Of a stretch of 64,000 bases of DNA, positions 22,841-33,529 are shown piece by piece. The stretch is taken from positions 24,550,802 through 24,614,801 of the forward strand of contig NC_045145.1 of assembly GCF_008831285.2 (NCBI RefSeq), in the 5' to 3' direction. The notes beneath the pieces are model-generated. The model worked only from the letters and a program-made list of their open reading frames with translations. It made no database searches and was not told the DNA's origin. The translations under genes and the position numbers were made by a program. This DNA is from Nymphaea colorata. Its lineage: Eukaryota; Streptophyta; Magnoliopsida; Nymphaeales; Nymphaeaceae. Numbering within the stretch: the first letter of the stretch is position 1; the number at the start of each line of letters is the position of its first letter.

Positions 22841-24449
22841 TCTTGTTGTAAAAGTGTTGGTCAACGACCTCCAATATTACAATCACGGAGTTTCTCTCTC
22901 TCTCTCTCTCAGATGCAGGATTCTAATCAGCAGTTTCGACCCCATTCCCCAAAGTGAGCCTTGAATATCAGCATTAAATAGAGAACAAAGCTGGAGCTCA
23001 GGATCGCTTGAGCTAATTTTCTTACGTTGGTTGATTCCCAGAAATCTGGAGAAACAAAGCTTCCTTTCTTTCAAGAATGATCAACTGTTAGGTTAAATGA
23101 TTTTACGCCCTTGAGAAAAATATACGGCCGATATGGGTGGGGCATTGATTTACAGGCCATTCCATCTTCTTTAGTTATCTAGAATGCAGCTCCAACCCTG
23201 TCCTTGTCCGTTGGTGTCATGGCTTTGCCCCTTTGTGAATGATGCCTCACGTGTCAAGTCTTTTTCTAAAATAAAGTTGAATATGACTTGCAAAATATCG
23301 AAATCCATATGAAAGGGGCTTTTTGTTTTCATTTTACATTATTTTCCCAATTACTGGAGTTTTCCTCTTCGGTCCTTGCAAGGGGCTTTACTTTTTGACT
23401 TGGCGACTAAGTTCAAATATCTGACTGTAACTTCTTCGTTTTTTCGATGTTTTGGTGATAAAAAATAAAACAAAATCACTTTGAGGAAAACTGTAAAGAA
23501 ACTAACGGCAATGCATGGAACAAAGAGAAAGAAAATTTATTTTAAGTGTTAACGAGCTGCTCCGGTGAGATAGGGGCACAGTAAAATATAATGTTCCATA
23601 TCAAAGTTACCAAGCTGGTTTTATGCACTGTCCCATGCAAAAAAAAAAAAATTGTGCACTCGAGATATAATGTTCGGAATACCCCTGATCAGTAAAAAGT
23701 GGGAAACCTTTCTAAGGAGAAAAATAGGTAGTAAAAAAGTTGAATGTCCAACAAAAACTTCCTTTTTTTTTGAAAAATCTCCAAAAGGCCCAACTTTTCC
23801 TTCTTTTGCTTTTGGGTGCATATCTGACACTCTCTGCAGTAACAGAATCTTTCATCTACTCAAAGTTACATATACAGAGTTTAGGTTCTGTGTGGAGCTA
23901 TATAGTGATGGGCCAGAAACACATCTGCAAGAGTTTGTATTTTTCCTTTCTTTTTACTGCCCGCCTCATGTTGGGGTATTTTACCTCTGAAGACTTTGTC
24001 AAGTTTTAAAAATTTCAAGATGTACTCATAATCGAAATCGGTACAAGAAAGCATGGGCATCTATAGTGTGATTAATATTGATGGAGAAGATCCAAAACAG
24101 TGGCGTATGAATATTATGATGCCGATGTTTATTGTCCTCATGATTTTGATCATGATGGTGGTATATTGTGACTTGTGAGTGCAGTGACGGTTGTTTAATA
24201 TATGCAGTGACCAAGCAATGCAATAGTTTTTTTTTGTTTTTTCTTCTTTTACACTGAGGGGCACTTGATCGAGTTTAAGTCTGGCGTGGGCACCATGCGT
24301 AATTTTGAGTGCACTTAATAAAGTTTTTGACTTGCGGGTATCGGCACACCATCCCCCATGTATCTCCTCTGCCCAGGCCAAAAGATTGTTTAAAGACTGC
24401 AAAGTAGATATTCTTCCTGTTAAGACGTTGAATTGACCAAAGTGGATTT

Positions 24450-24776
24450 AAGTGAGCTTGGGCATCGCGGCCTGGCCTGACTTGGAAAACCGAATCCGAG
24501 CCTAAGCCCTGCCCAATTAAATTTAAAAATATATAATTTTAATATGAAATAATAATTAATATAATTAATTATAATAAAATATTGTGTATATATATATATA
24601 AATTAATAAAATTTTTTAAAAATAACTTGTTGGGCTCGAATCGGGCTTATCCGGCCCACCCGGGCCAGCCCCATAACGACTCGGGCTGGCCCGGGTCCAT
24701 TTTTCTCGTGCTCGGGCCCGAGTCAGGCCGGGTGCCGGGTATCCGGCAACAGCCCGACCTGGTGCCCTGCCTCAGC
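24450..24776. mobile_element. GGGC-rich hAT-like remnant at the outer palindrome edge
   Basis: The left end near 24450 (GCTTGGGCATCG) and the right end near 24776 (inverted GAGGCAGGGCACC) are both rich in GGGC and CCGG motifs around an AT-rich centre, like the other hAT MITEs here. Only the left part is present in the other three units, so the tandem breakpoint cut it at about 24553. No target duplication is clear. Confidence 0.5.
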
Positions 24777-24984
24777 ATGTATAAACCGGCCCAATATGCC
24801 CCACTGCTTGTCCTTCCGACGCAAATGTTGCTGAGAGAAAATTTTGTCGTTCGTTTGCAGTGGCAGCCAATACCATTATGATGTTCCAGTGGATCTCCCA
24901 AAAAACTTTGATGATTTGGGGGATTTGATATTCTACCAACTTTTGGTATCCAAGGAAAAACTTCAACCATGTGGATAGCTGCCC

Positions 24985-25100
24985 CACTACAAAAAATTGG
25001 TATTTTACCAATGGCCAGGAAACATTGGTAAAGGAGGAAAGAACATCAGTAAAAATTTTACCGTCGTTTAGTCGGGACATCAGTTAAGAGAATATTGGTG
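24985..25100 (+). mobile_element. CACTA (En/Spm)-type terminus
   Basis: CACTACAAAAAATTGG begins at 24985, the classic CACTA transposon end. It is followed by subterminal ATTGGTAA/ACATTGGT repeats of the kind used as transposase binding sites. A related ACATTGGTAAATGAC occurs near 25655. The opposite terminus is not found nearby, so the element's extent is unknown. Confidence 0.6.
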
Positions 25101-26238
25101 AAAATGTCACCGACTTTTCAAAGCTGTCAAAAAGTAGGACTTATGCAAGATTTCCAGAAAAAAATGGTGGAATTTGTAGTTTCTAACCCTAAAACAAATT
25201 TAATTATTATATATCTTAGTCATTTCATCTATGAATGGAATGGCGTACTGGACAGGGCAGGGGCTGGTAGCGGGTTCAAGTTCTCATGGCATCAACTCCT
25301 TGTGTTGTAAAAGGAAGCACACCAATATGCAAATTGAATCATATCACAAAAACAAACCTACCACTCTAGGAGGAAGGAGGAAAAGGGTGAAAGGCTTCAA
25401 CTTTCAACCCAGCAGTAAAATGAAATACTCATCTAGCTCACAACAAGATGTACTTCGGCCACTTCTCCTATGGAAAAGTAGCTTGTCACCTTGAGCAATA
25501 CTCGTATGCAGCATTTTTTTGCCAGAGGATGGGATGGTACAACTGAAATAGCAACTATGGAACAATGGCAGGTAATCTAGGGGCTGAGAAGCACATGGAT
25601 GTAATCTCATTGTCACCAAACAAGGTAATGAACATGAAAATGACGTTTATAGGAAACATTGGTAAATGACTTTATAGGATTTATAATTTCTGAACAACTC
25701 TTCCTATCTCTCACTGCAAAAGAAGAAATGTCTATATCAAATCTGAATCCAAATTTGAATATAATTCAAATCCTAGGCAAATCTGATTGTCAAATTCACA
25801 TCTAAATCTGAGTCTGACTTTTAAACAGACTGAACCACTTTATAATATGTCCGGAACGAACTTTCAAATGGATGGATATCAAATAGAGGAGATTTATTTA
25901 ACATGAATCTGAAATCGATTCCAAATCTGTTGAAATATTTAGTTAAATCTGAATCTGAATACGATCATGTGTTATTTCTTAAAGCTGTATTTGGTCCGAC
26001 TGATTCAGATGATAATTTGTTATATAATCCAATTCTTTTAAAGTAGTTAATTTGGTCAGATATATGATCCAAATTGAATTTATTAACACTTATATAGATG
26101 ATATATATATGTGTGTGTGTGTGTGTGTATCATTATGTCAATTATGTGTTTCTTGTGGAGCATCCGATTTTTTTATCTGACGTTCCTTGTTACTTAAAAA
26201 AGTAAAAGTAAAAAACAAAATAGTTGAGGCGGCAGCTG
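25101..26238. other. Noncoding DNA with degenerate MITE and GT tract
   Basis: No gene is recognised. 25735-26090 consists of AATCTGAATCC-type motifs ending near TATTAACACTTATA, a decayed TAGGGATG-family member. A short TA/GT microsatellite follows at 26100-26129. Confidence 0.5.
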
Positions 26239-27043
26239 TAGGGCTGCACACAAGCAGAGTCAAGCTCGAGCTCAGATCTAGTCATGTTTAGTCAGCTCGA
26301 GCTCGACACAAGATCCATAACTCGAACTCAAACTCGAAATTGACTCGAGAGACTGTGTTTGAGCTTGAGCTCGACTCGTGGGCTCGTTTTAACTCATTTA
26401 TCCTGTATGTTTTCCCCAGAAAGCATAAACTATTCTACATTGTGTTTCATCTCTGAAGTTAGAACTCAATGCAGGAACACCCAATTTCCAGAAACCCAAA
26501 AAGAACACATACAAAAAATAAAAAAGGACTGTAATGTATCCCAACCGACACATACAACAATCCTGGAAGAGAAACTTGAGGGGCTGCTTACCTTTGGTCA
26601 TCTGCCACCAACGGAGGAGGAAATGTAGGGTGAAGATAGATGAGAGAAAAAATGATAAGGGAAAGCGTGGGTGAGGAGAGAAAAATGAGAGGGAAAACGA
26701 ATGAGGTTGATTGATTGAAAAGAGTAATGATGAGGGTAGGTGGTGGGTGTAATGATGAAGGTAAGAGGAAGCATGGGTGAAGAGAGAGAAAAGGAAATGA
26801 AAAATTCAAAACACGTAAAGAAAGCAATGAGAAAAAAAATAATAAAAAGTTTGTAAAATTTAACAAACCAAGCAAAAAGCCCAGCTGAGTCGAGTCCAAC
26901 CAACTCAAACTCGGCTTGCTAATATATTCGAGCTTATATTTAAGCTCGAGCTCAACTCATACAGAAACGAGTGGAACTCGAGTCAGGTTTACTCGAGTGA
27001 GTTCGAGTTGAGCCCAAGTTGGCTCGACTCTTTGTGCAGCCTA
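26239..27043. mobile_element. 805-bp nonautonomous hAT element
   Basis: The termini are TAGGGCTGCACACAAG and, inverted, TAGGCTGCACAAAGAG, with many GAGCTCGA motifs just inside each end. The flanking octamers GGCAGCTG (26231-26238) and GTCAGTTG (27044-27051) match at 6 of 8 positions, as expected for an aged hAT target duplication. The interior is low-complexity, rich in GATGAG and GGTGAAG, with no transposase. Confidence 0.85.
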
Positions 27044-27103
27044 GTCAGTTGTGACCATGAATGGGGAGAAACTGTCACCTCCCTTTGACGGTGTTGGCAA
27101 CCA

Positions 27104-27526
27104 TTGGCTCAAAACCACCGGGGACATCGGCGACACATTAACAAGAAGAAATCGTCGCCTCCTCCTCGCTGTGTTGGAGAACCACCGGCGGGCAATAGCA
27201 GAGCTACCTTGTGGCTGGATTGTATGATAACGGATTGTATGCCAACACTAGACTCAGGCCTAGCTATATGCAGGGCCCACACCAGACTTAGGCTGCTGTC
27301 CCGTAGTCCAATATGCATTCATTCCATCGCAATAATAAGATGTATTAGTGCCCTCTTCCACCACTACACTCAATCGTCTATTGTCATCTTGAATAGGTCT
27401 AACCAATTTGCAAGGGCAGAAATTAATCTCGCTCTCATGTTTCAGATTTTGCTCCCAAAGCTATCCACATACAGAATAACAATCAACTACAAAGTTGAGA
27501 AATTGTTTAACACCTCAAAAGTTTAA
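27104..27526 (+). other. Unrecognised 140-codon reading frame
   Basis: An open frame of 140 codons starts in GC-richer sequence just beyond the hAT element. The N-terminal part is basic and Pro-rich and the C-terminal half has scattered hydrophobic residues. No domain, signal peptide or promoter is recognised, and its start is arbitrary. It may be chance or a fragment of an old element. Confidence 0.2.
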
Positions 27527-27810
27527 TCCTTTATATGTAAGATTACGAAGATTTTGAAAGACTTATAAAGGAGGCTGTTAAGTGATTGATTATCTTAGTT
27601 CATTTGAACTTGCAAGGGGGTGGGTTAGATCTGTTAAATCAGGGGTTCAAATCCGGTGTAGGAGTATACTCAAGTTGTTACAATAGTATCAAAGCGGCTT
27701 CAACATTGAACCTATGATCACACGCAAAACCAAAATCCAAATGAAACCAAACCTGGATGCCCTAATATAGCTAACTACACTATGAAAAGATCCTCCCAAC
27801 ATCTTTGCAA

Positions 27811-27910
27811 NNNNNNNNNNNNNNNNNNNNNNNNNNNNNNNNNNNNNNNNNNNNNNNNNNNNNNNNNNNNNNNNNNNNNNNNNNNNNNNNNNNNNNNNNN
27901 NNNNNNNNNN
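27811..27910. other. 100-N scaffold gap
   Basis: Exactly 100 N bases, the conventional placeholder for an unsized join between contigs. Everything to the left, including the palindrome's right arm, belongs to one contig end. Order and distance across this point are not proven by sequence. Confidence 0.99.
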
Positions 27911-28095
27911 TTTTAGGAAGGGCAGAACAGTATTTGCAAAATTATAAAAGGGACAAACAATATTTTTTTCAAAATTTTACATAGCCAATTGAAAAACTTT
28001 TTTAAATGTAAGTACCAACTTTTTTTTCGAAAACATGAGGGGGGAGGGGCCATGGCTCCTGCCAGCTCCCCCTCCTCCTGCCAGCCTAGATCCTA
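27911..28095. mobile_element. MITE fragment cut by the gap
   Basis: The sequence from TTTTAGGAAGGGCAGAACAG to GGGGCCATGGCTCC matches the MITE nested in the LINE copies at about 39755-39920 and 58475-58640. Its left end is lost in the gap. Confidence 0.65.
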
Positions 28096-30164
28096 CAATA
28101 AGATTATTTGGCAAATGATACTTACTATCATGGGTGTCGCTGATACATTGATGTATCACCAGGATTGGCTTCCAAGTAATGCGCCATACTTGTGTTCATA
28201 CATCCAGGATTTGGAATTTAAGGCGACGCACAAATATTCACTAATCTTGATAAAATTGGATCAACAGTAAATAATTCAATAGAAAAAAGCCTAGTTATAA
28301 AACTCTCGGCTGTCTAGGTATCAATCAATAATTTTTCGCATGGGCTATGCTCACCTATTTTTATAATTGAAGAGAAAGAAGTGGTCAATGGCAAAAACAT
28401 TCGAAAATTTTGACTTGCCATATTTATTCTTCACCATGAAAGGCTTCAAAACCACTTGTCCAGTCGCTTTAGTGTTACGTGTAGAAAAGAAAGAAAGTCG
28501 CTTATAATTAGTAAATTAATTAGGCTTTTTTAGTGGTACTTAAACAAATTTTAATAGATTTAATTTTAGGCCATTGACATTTCCACGATTGCAAAATCCC
28601 AACCATGAAAATCAAATCTACATTAGTAAATTTTTCAAACAAACAAAGCCGCTTATCATGCATATCTAACTTTAGTTTTCTTTTGATTTGGAAACATGGT
28701 GCCTACAAAGATAATATTTTCCACATATCACTTCCTTTTTCATTCATAATAATGTGGGGAAAATGGATAAGTGAGTTGCGAACATGGTTGGCATCGAGAA
28801 AAAAAAAAGAAGTGAGAGAAATGTTTAAAAATGGAAATAAATCGGCTTGTTGTTCACTCTACGAAATGGAAAGAGAAGGAAGAGGAAGGTAGTGCCCTAC
28901 AGGCTGCCAAGGTCCATGATTGGTGTTAAATAAATCTGGAAAAATTCCCAATCCACAAACTTCTACATCACCTACACTTCCTCTTTCTCACATTTGTCGG
29001 ATTTATCATTGTATTATGTAAAAGTTTGGATGCATGATTTTTTTTGTCCAAATCCAAAAGTTTATTGATCCAATCCAAGTTGCGTGATCTGACCATTGAC
29101 TAGAAGTACAACTTGTTCGTGCCGCGAGGCAATGCCATCGACCTTGCCAAACCTAAGGCTGGCCATCCCTATTATGAAGAGAGAAAGATGATGATGTCCA
29201 GGACTCATACTAATCCAGTTGAGCTGTTTTATTCCAACATACTCTGTTTGACAGAACTATGAGCTCAGAATGGGATGTGAAAGGTCTCTCTAACAATAGC
29301 AACAGGGCATGATCAAGTGGCACTAGCCACGCAAAGTAGGCTCAGACCAATTACATACTCAGGGTTAGGTTTTGTTACTAGTCTTTTGACCTATTTCCTT
29401 TCAAGTGGGCTTTTTTTTTTAATTTCATTTTGTAGAAGTTAGAGCAAAAGAAGAGAGAAAAGCTTCACTTTGGATACTTTCTTGATAAGTGTGTAAACTT
29501 TCTGATTTTGACTCCCTAAAGTCTATCGATAGTGGCCCCCTTTTTTTTTAAGACAGTAATTCATTTTTTAAGAAATTATTTGTTTTAAATTTTTAATCGT
29601 GTCTCAGCATTAATCATTTTTCTTGCTTTAAAACATTAAAACAATCAAATACCAATAATTTAACAAATATGTCATGGTGTTATAAGAGAAATTATCGCTA
29701 TAGTGAGAATATAATATACATGATGGGTATTATTGAATGCCTCAGAATGAGAACATAAAGCAAATTGTTGAGAGATCAGTGAGTCCTTATGGTCTCTTAT
29801 TTGTCTAATATGTGGCCTATAGCTAGAGTATTTCTTCTTTTTCAACAAAACCTGATTAACTAAATTTAAATTTGATTTCACAAGGTAGAGTAGCTAAACT
29901 GCGTTTGATGTCCATTTGTAGAAACCTATACAAAATTGACAATTTGCATTTCAATCTGTCCCCACATATCAAGAAAGCCCCAAGCGGTGTAGCGTAGTTG
30001 TTCAGGGTGATGGGCCAACAAACGTTTACTGTTAGTTCATTCATTATGGCTGCAATTATTGGAGACTGCAAAAGATAGATGCGTGACGCTTTAGTTCACA
30101 TGTGTACTGCTCTCCACCGAAAACTGAGTAAGAGGAAAAAGGGAAGGAGTTTCAACCTCTTCAG
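28096..30164. other. Noncoding DNA, one exon-like segment
   Basis: Mostly AT-rich with no repeat structure that I recognise. At 29103-29261 one plus-strand frame reads KYNLFVPRGNAIDLAKPKAG and onward to a TGA with codon use unlike the surroundings. It follows an AG at 29101-29102, so it could be a stray exon of a host gene. I cannot assign a family, and no other exon is visible. Confidence 0.3.
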
Positions 30165-30500
30165 GGTATTCATATAAACTCAAGCAAAAAACCGAATATT
30201 GTGAAATGAATTTAATCCAAACCATCAATCAGTAAAGAAAGCACGGTGACAAGAGCATCATTTTTATTACAATAGAGCAACGGTATTCGTATAAACTAAA
30301 GCAAGAAAAGGCAGTTGTGATATGAATTTAATCCATAATATCCACCAGTAGAAAAGAGAAAGTGACAAGAACATCACTTTCTTTATGATAGACAAAGGTA
30401 TTCATACAAACTAAAGCAAGAAAAAACAATTGTGAATGAATTTAATCCAAAGCATCCAGCAGTCACAAAGACAGTGATAAGAGAATAATTTTATTTACTA
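30165..30500. repeat. Three-copy tandem repeat of about 113 bp
   Basis: Units start at about 30165, 30281 and 30391 with GGTATTC(A/G)TA(T/C)AAACT. Each carries GAATTTAATCC and a GTGA(C/T)AAGA motif. Copies are visibly diverged. Confidence 0.8.
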
Positions 30501-31679
30501 TAGACCAAACATTATTGATTACATATTTACAGGTTCATTCCCCTTTTAATGATTATTCTCAATTTCTAGGGAAACTTTCCAAGATACATATAAATATTTT
30601 ACACGTCCAGTGACATATGGATATGCTCCAGTGCTGAAATCTATAAAATTTTAAAAGATTCTTGAAATCTGATTTGTGGATCAAATATTCTATAGTTATA
30701 TTTAAAAAGCAAGCTGCCAACTGGGAACCTTATGACACACCACAAAGTATGCACACAAAGCAAACAATCTAACGGAAACTTTCTGCTGTGTAATGAAAGG
30801 CCATGAGTTTTTTCATGGCCGCTTTATAAAAGAAGGTGATGACTTTTACAGCATGAGCTGCTTGTTTTCTTTGACACAATTTTACTTCTTGTGGTAGTAA
30901 GTGATAATTCTTGTAGCATCTTTGTTTCTATTCTGTTCGGGTAAAAGTAAAGACTTCAAGGCTCCTTTTTTTTTTTAATTGGTGAAACTATAGAACAAAG
31001 GCCATAAAGTTCTTTTTAACCCTTACGTAGAGGGATGCTGAGAGATCTCAAAGATGAAGCTGGGAATTTTTTGTTGTAGGAACCAAACTATAGTTTCTAA
31101 ATTTTTACAGATCCAGAAATATATTTATTTTATTTTATTTTATACAGGATAAACTAAAATATTTGAAATTTAAAAATAACTTTTTTTATTTTTTTAAAAT
31201 CCAAGAAGAAATACAGCCCCTACCAGGCCCCCCTACATCCAGTACTCCCTCTCTCTATAATTTTGTTGGTCAAAGCCTTTGGTCCCCATGACTGAGGGTT
31301 TCTCTTTGAGAACGAAAAGTGAAAAAAAAAAGAAGAAGAAAAATTTAGCATATTTTTATAATTAAAATTTACAAAAAAAAAATCGCCCCCACCATTTTCA
31401 AGGTTGGACACTTCTGATTGTGGACCTGATTTTGAACTGTGGCTAGTAAAAAAAGCATTGTGCCATTACTAATCAAGTTTGTGTTCCTTTATGTTTTATG
31501 CCATATTCAGGATGAAGTCCACTTTGTGTAATGGAGATCCAACCCGATTATGTCTATGTTTGGGATCATAAGCTTCTTGGATCCAAATTCAGTTTTGAAA
31601 AGTAGAGCTTACATCTGAATCCCAAGTCCTTGCTGAATCCAAACCACTGGCATCCATTGTTGCGCATAGGATGCCTATA
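30501..31679. other. Noncoding DNA without recognised features
   Basis: AT-rich sequence with poly-T and poly-A runs and a short TTTTA array near 31120-31142. No gene or readable transposon ends. Confidence 0.5.
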
Positions 31680-32037
31680 TATCTGCTTTGGATGGAAAAT
31701 CTAATCGATCTGTTTCGAAGAAATCGGATATGAAAAAGAAAAACATATCCTATTAAAAAGTAGGATTGAATTCAGCTTTAATAATTGGCTTTCGGATATA
31801 CATAAACATCCGGTTGGATTTGGATATGGATTTGAATCAGATTTGTTGTTAAGCAAATATCCTATATCTAATGTTCTTACATTTTGAAAATAGGTCAAAT
31901 TCAGTTCAAAATTCGTATTTAGGTATGAATATGAAAATTATATTGAAATCAAATTCAGTTTGTGAAATAGGATTCCAGATTTGGATTTAGATATGGCTAA
32001 ATGTAAATCCAATTTGACTATGATCCATTGACATCCC
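31680..32037. mobile_element. TAGGGATG-family MITE, right end readable
   Basis: The right end, inverted, reads TTGGGATGTCAATGGATC. The interior contains the family's AATC(T/C)GAATT motifs. The left end is uncertain. Confidence 0.5.
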
Positions 32038-32449
32038 AAATTGTGGTTGAAGGGGTAGCTTTGTCCTTCCTTCCTTTCTTTCTCCTTTGGCAACTTCTAT
32101 GACAATCAGTGAGGTTAGTGGTCTCTTTTTGTGAAAGAGGCGTGAAAGATAGTTGGGTCTGCCACACGTTTTCATCATTCTTTACTTTTTCCTCTTTTCT
32201 CTTACATGCTTCTCTCAGAACAATGGCAGAAACACATGGTGGCTGGTGTGGGCCGGCTGGTGAGGCTGGCTGCCGACACCAACCCATTAAAATTTTCATT
32301 GAAACAATGAATACATTCTACATTTATACAAAGAATTATAACTTACACAAACACCGTCTTTTAGTGCATTTTATTTTCGCCCAAAGAAAGTGTGTCAAAT
32401 GACTATAGCTTATGTAAGCAACATAATGTAAGTTGTTACTCTTCATTGA
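32038..32449. other. Noncoding DNA
   Basis: Short reading frames on both strands lack domains. Nothing is recognised before the repeated promoter block. Confidence 0.4.
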
Positions 32450-33450
32450 AATTCTCTAACCATTATAGACACGCAATGTGCACTCGATTGCAGCTCTCTA
32501 TAAGCTAGCAAACGATGTTCATAATATTGTTGAAATGACAAGTTGCACCACTCAAAGGTGAAGGGGTGCAATTACTCAAATACGTGTAAAAAATAAACAT
32601 GGTCTTTGATAAAAATGGTTTTAAGTGGCGAACATCAGCTAATAAGTGTCGGATTATAATGCATATAAAAAACGTGAAGAAAGAATGCATTTGTTGAAAC
32701 GGCAAGTTGCACCACTTAAAGGTGAAGGGGTGCAATTACTCAAATACGTGTAAAAAATAAACATGGTCTTTGATAAAAATGGTTTTAAGTGGCGAACATT
32801 AGCTAATAAGTGTCGGATTATAATGTATGTCAAAAACGTGAAGAAAGAATGCATTCTATCTATATGCAAATCAAATAAAAGTACCAAATAATTATGGGTT
32901 TGGCAAGTGTCATAGTTTAATGCATTCTATTTATATAGAAAGAAAAAAGCATCAAACATTATAGCTTACGCAAATACCATATTTTTAAGAGATTGAACTT
33001 CATTAAAATTCTTTAACCATTATAGACACACAATATGCACTTGGATGCAGCTATTTATAAGCTAGCAAACCATGTCCATAATATTGTTGAAACGGCAAGT
33101 TGCACCACTTAAAGGTAAAGGGGGTGCAATTACTCAAATACTTGTAAAAAATAAACTTGGTCTTCAATAAAAATGGTTTTAAGAGGCAAACATTAGCTAA
33201 TAAGTGTCAGATTATAATGCATATCAAGAACCTGAAGAAAGAATGCATTCTACCTATCAAATAAAACTACCAAATAATTATGGCTTGGGAAAGTGTCATA
33301 GTTTAATGCTTTCTATTTATATACAAAGAAAAAAGAATTAAACATTTATAGCTTATGCAAACACCATATTTTGAGGGATTGAACCTAATTAAAATTCTCT
33401 AACCATTATAGACACGCAATGTACACTCGGATGCAGCTCTATATAAACTA
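32450..33450 (+). repeat. Repeated promoter block upstream of the terpene synthase
   Basis: Three copies of a core-promoter-like segment (AACCATTATAGACAC, then ATGCAGCTC or similar, then a TATAA-type box) begin at 32458, 33015 and 33401, so two degenerate extra copies lie upstream of the one serving the gene. Between them a block of about 160 bp (GTTGAAA...GCAAGTTGCACCACT...GAATGCAT) occurs at about 32529, 32692 and 33087, and a TCATAGTTTAATGC block at about 32910 and 33295. The structure is two nested tandem duplications of about 160 bp and 386 bp. Confidence 0.8.
33440..33447 (+). promoter_or_regulatory. TATA box of the terpene synthase relic
   Basis: TATATAAA lies 90 bases upstream of the ATG at 33530. 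Matching positions in the two upstream duplicates read CTATAAGC and TTATAAGC. Confidence 0.55.
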
Positions 33451-33529
33451 CCAATCCAATCCTGAGCTAAGTCATCCGAGAGGCAGTGAAAGAATTTAGC
33501 ATTCAACAACAAATACACACACTGTTCTA

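Larger units (their letters stand above)
20945..24553 (-). repeat. Tandem unit A, right arm
   Basis: This is the inverted counterpart of 1-3565 and the outermost copy on this side. Unlike the inner copy, it continues past TATGAAATAATA into AT-rich DNA and GGGC-rich sequence at 24610-24776. It therefore marks the edge of the duplicated unit against flanking DNA. Confidence 0.93.

Noticed and set aside
26588-26908. Minus-strand frames of about 100 codons
   Set aside because: They lie in the low-complexity interior of the 805-bp hAT element and show no domain.
32450-33450. The repeat block as a CRISPR-like array
   Set aside because: Repeats are long, diverged and nested, contain TATA-like boxes, and lie in a plant nuclear context.
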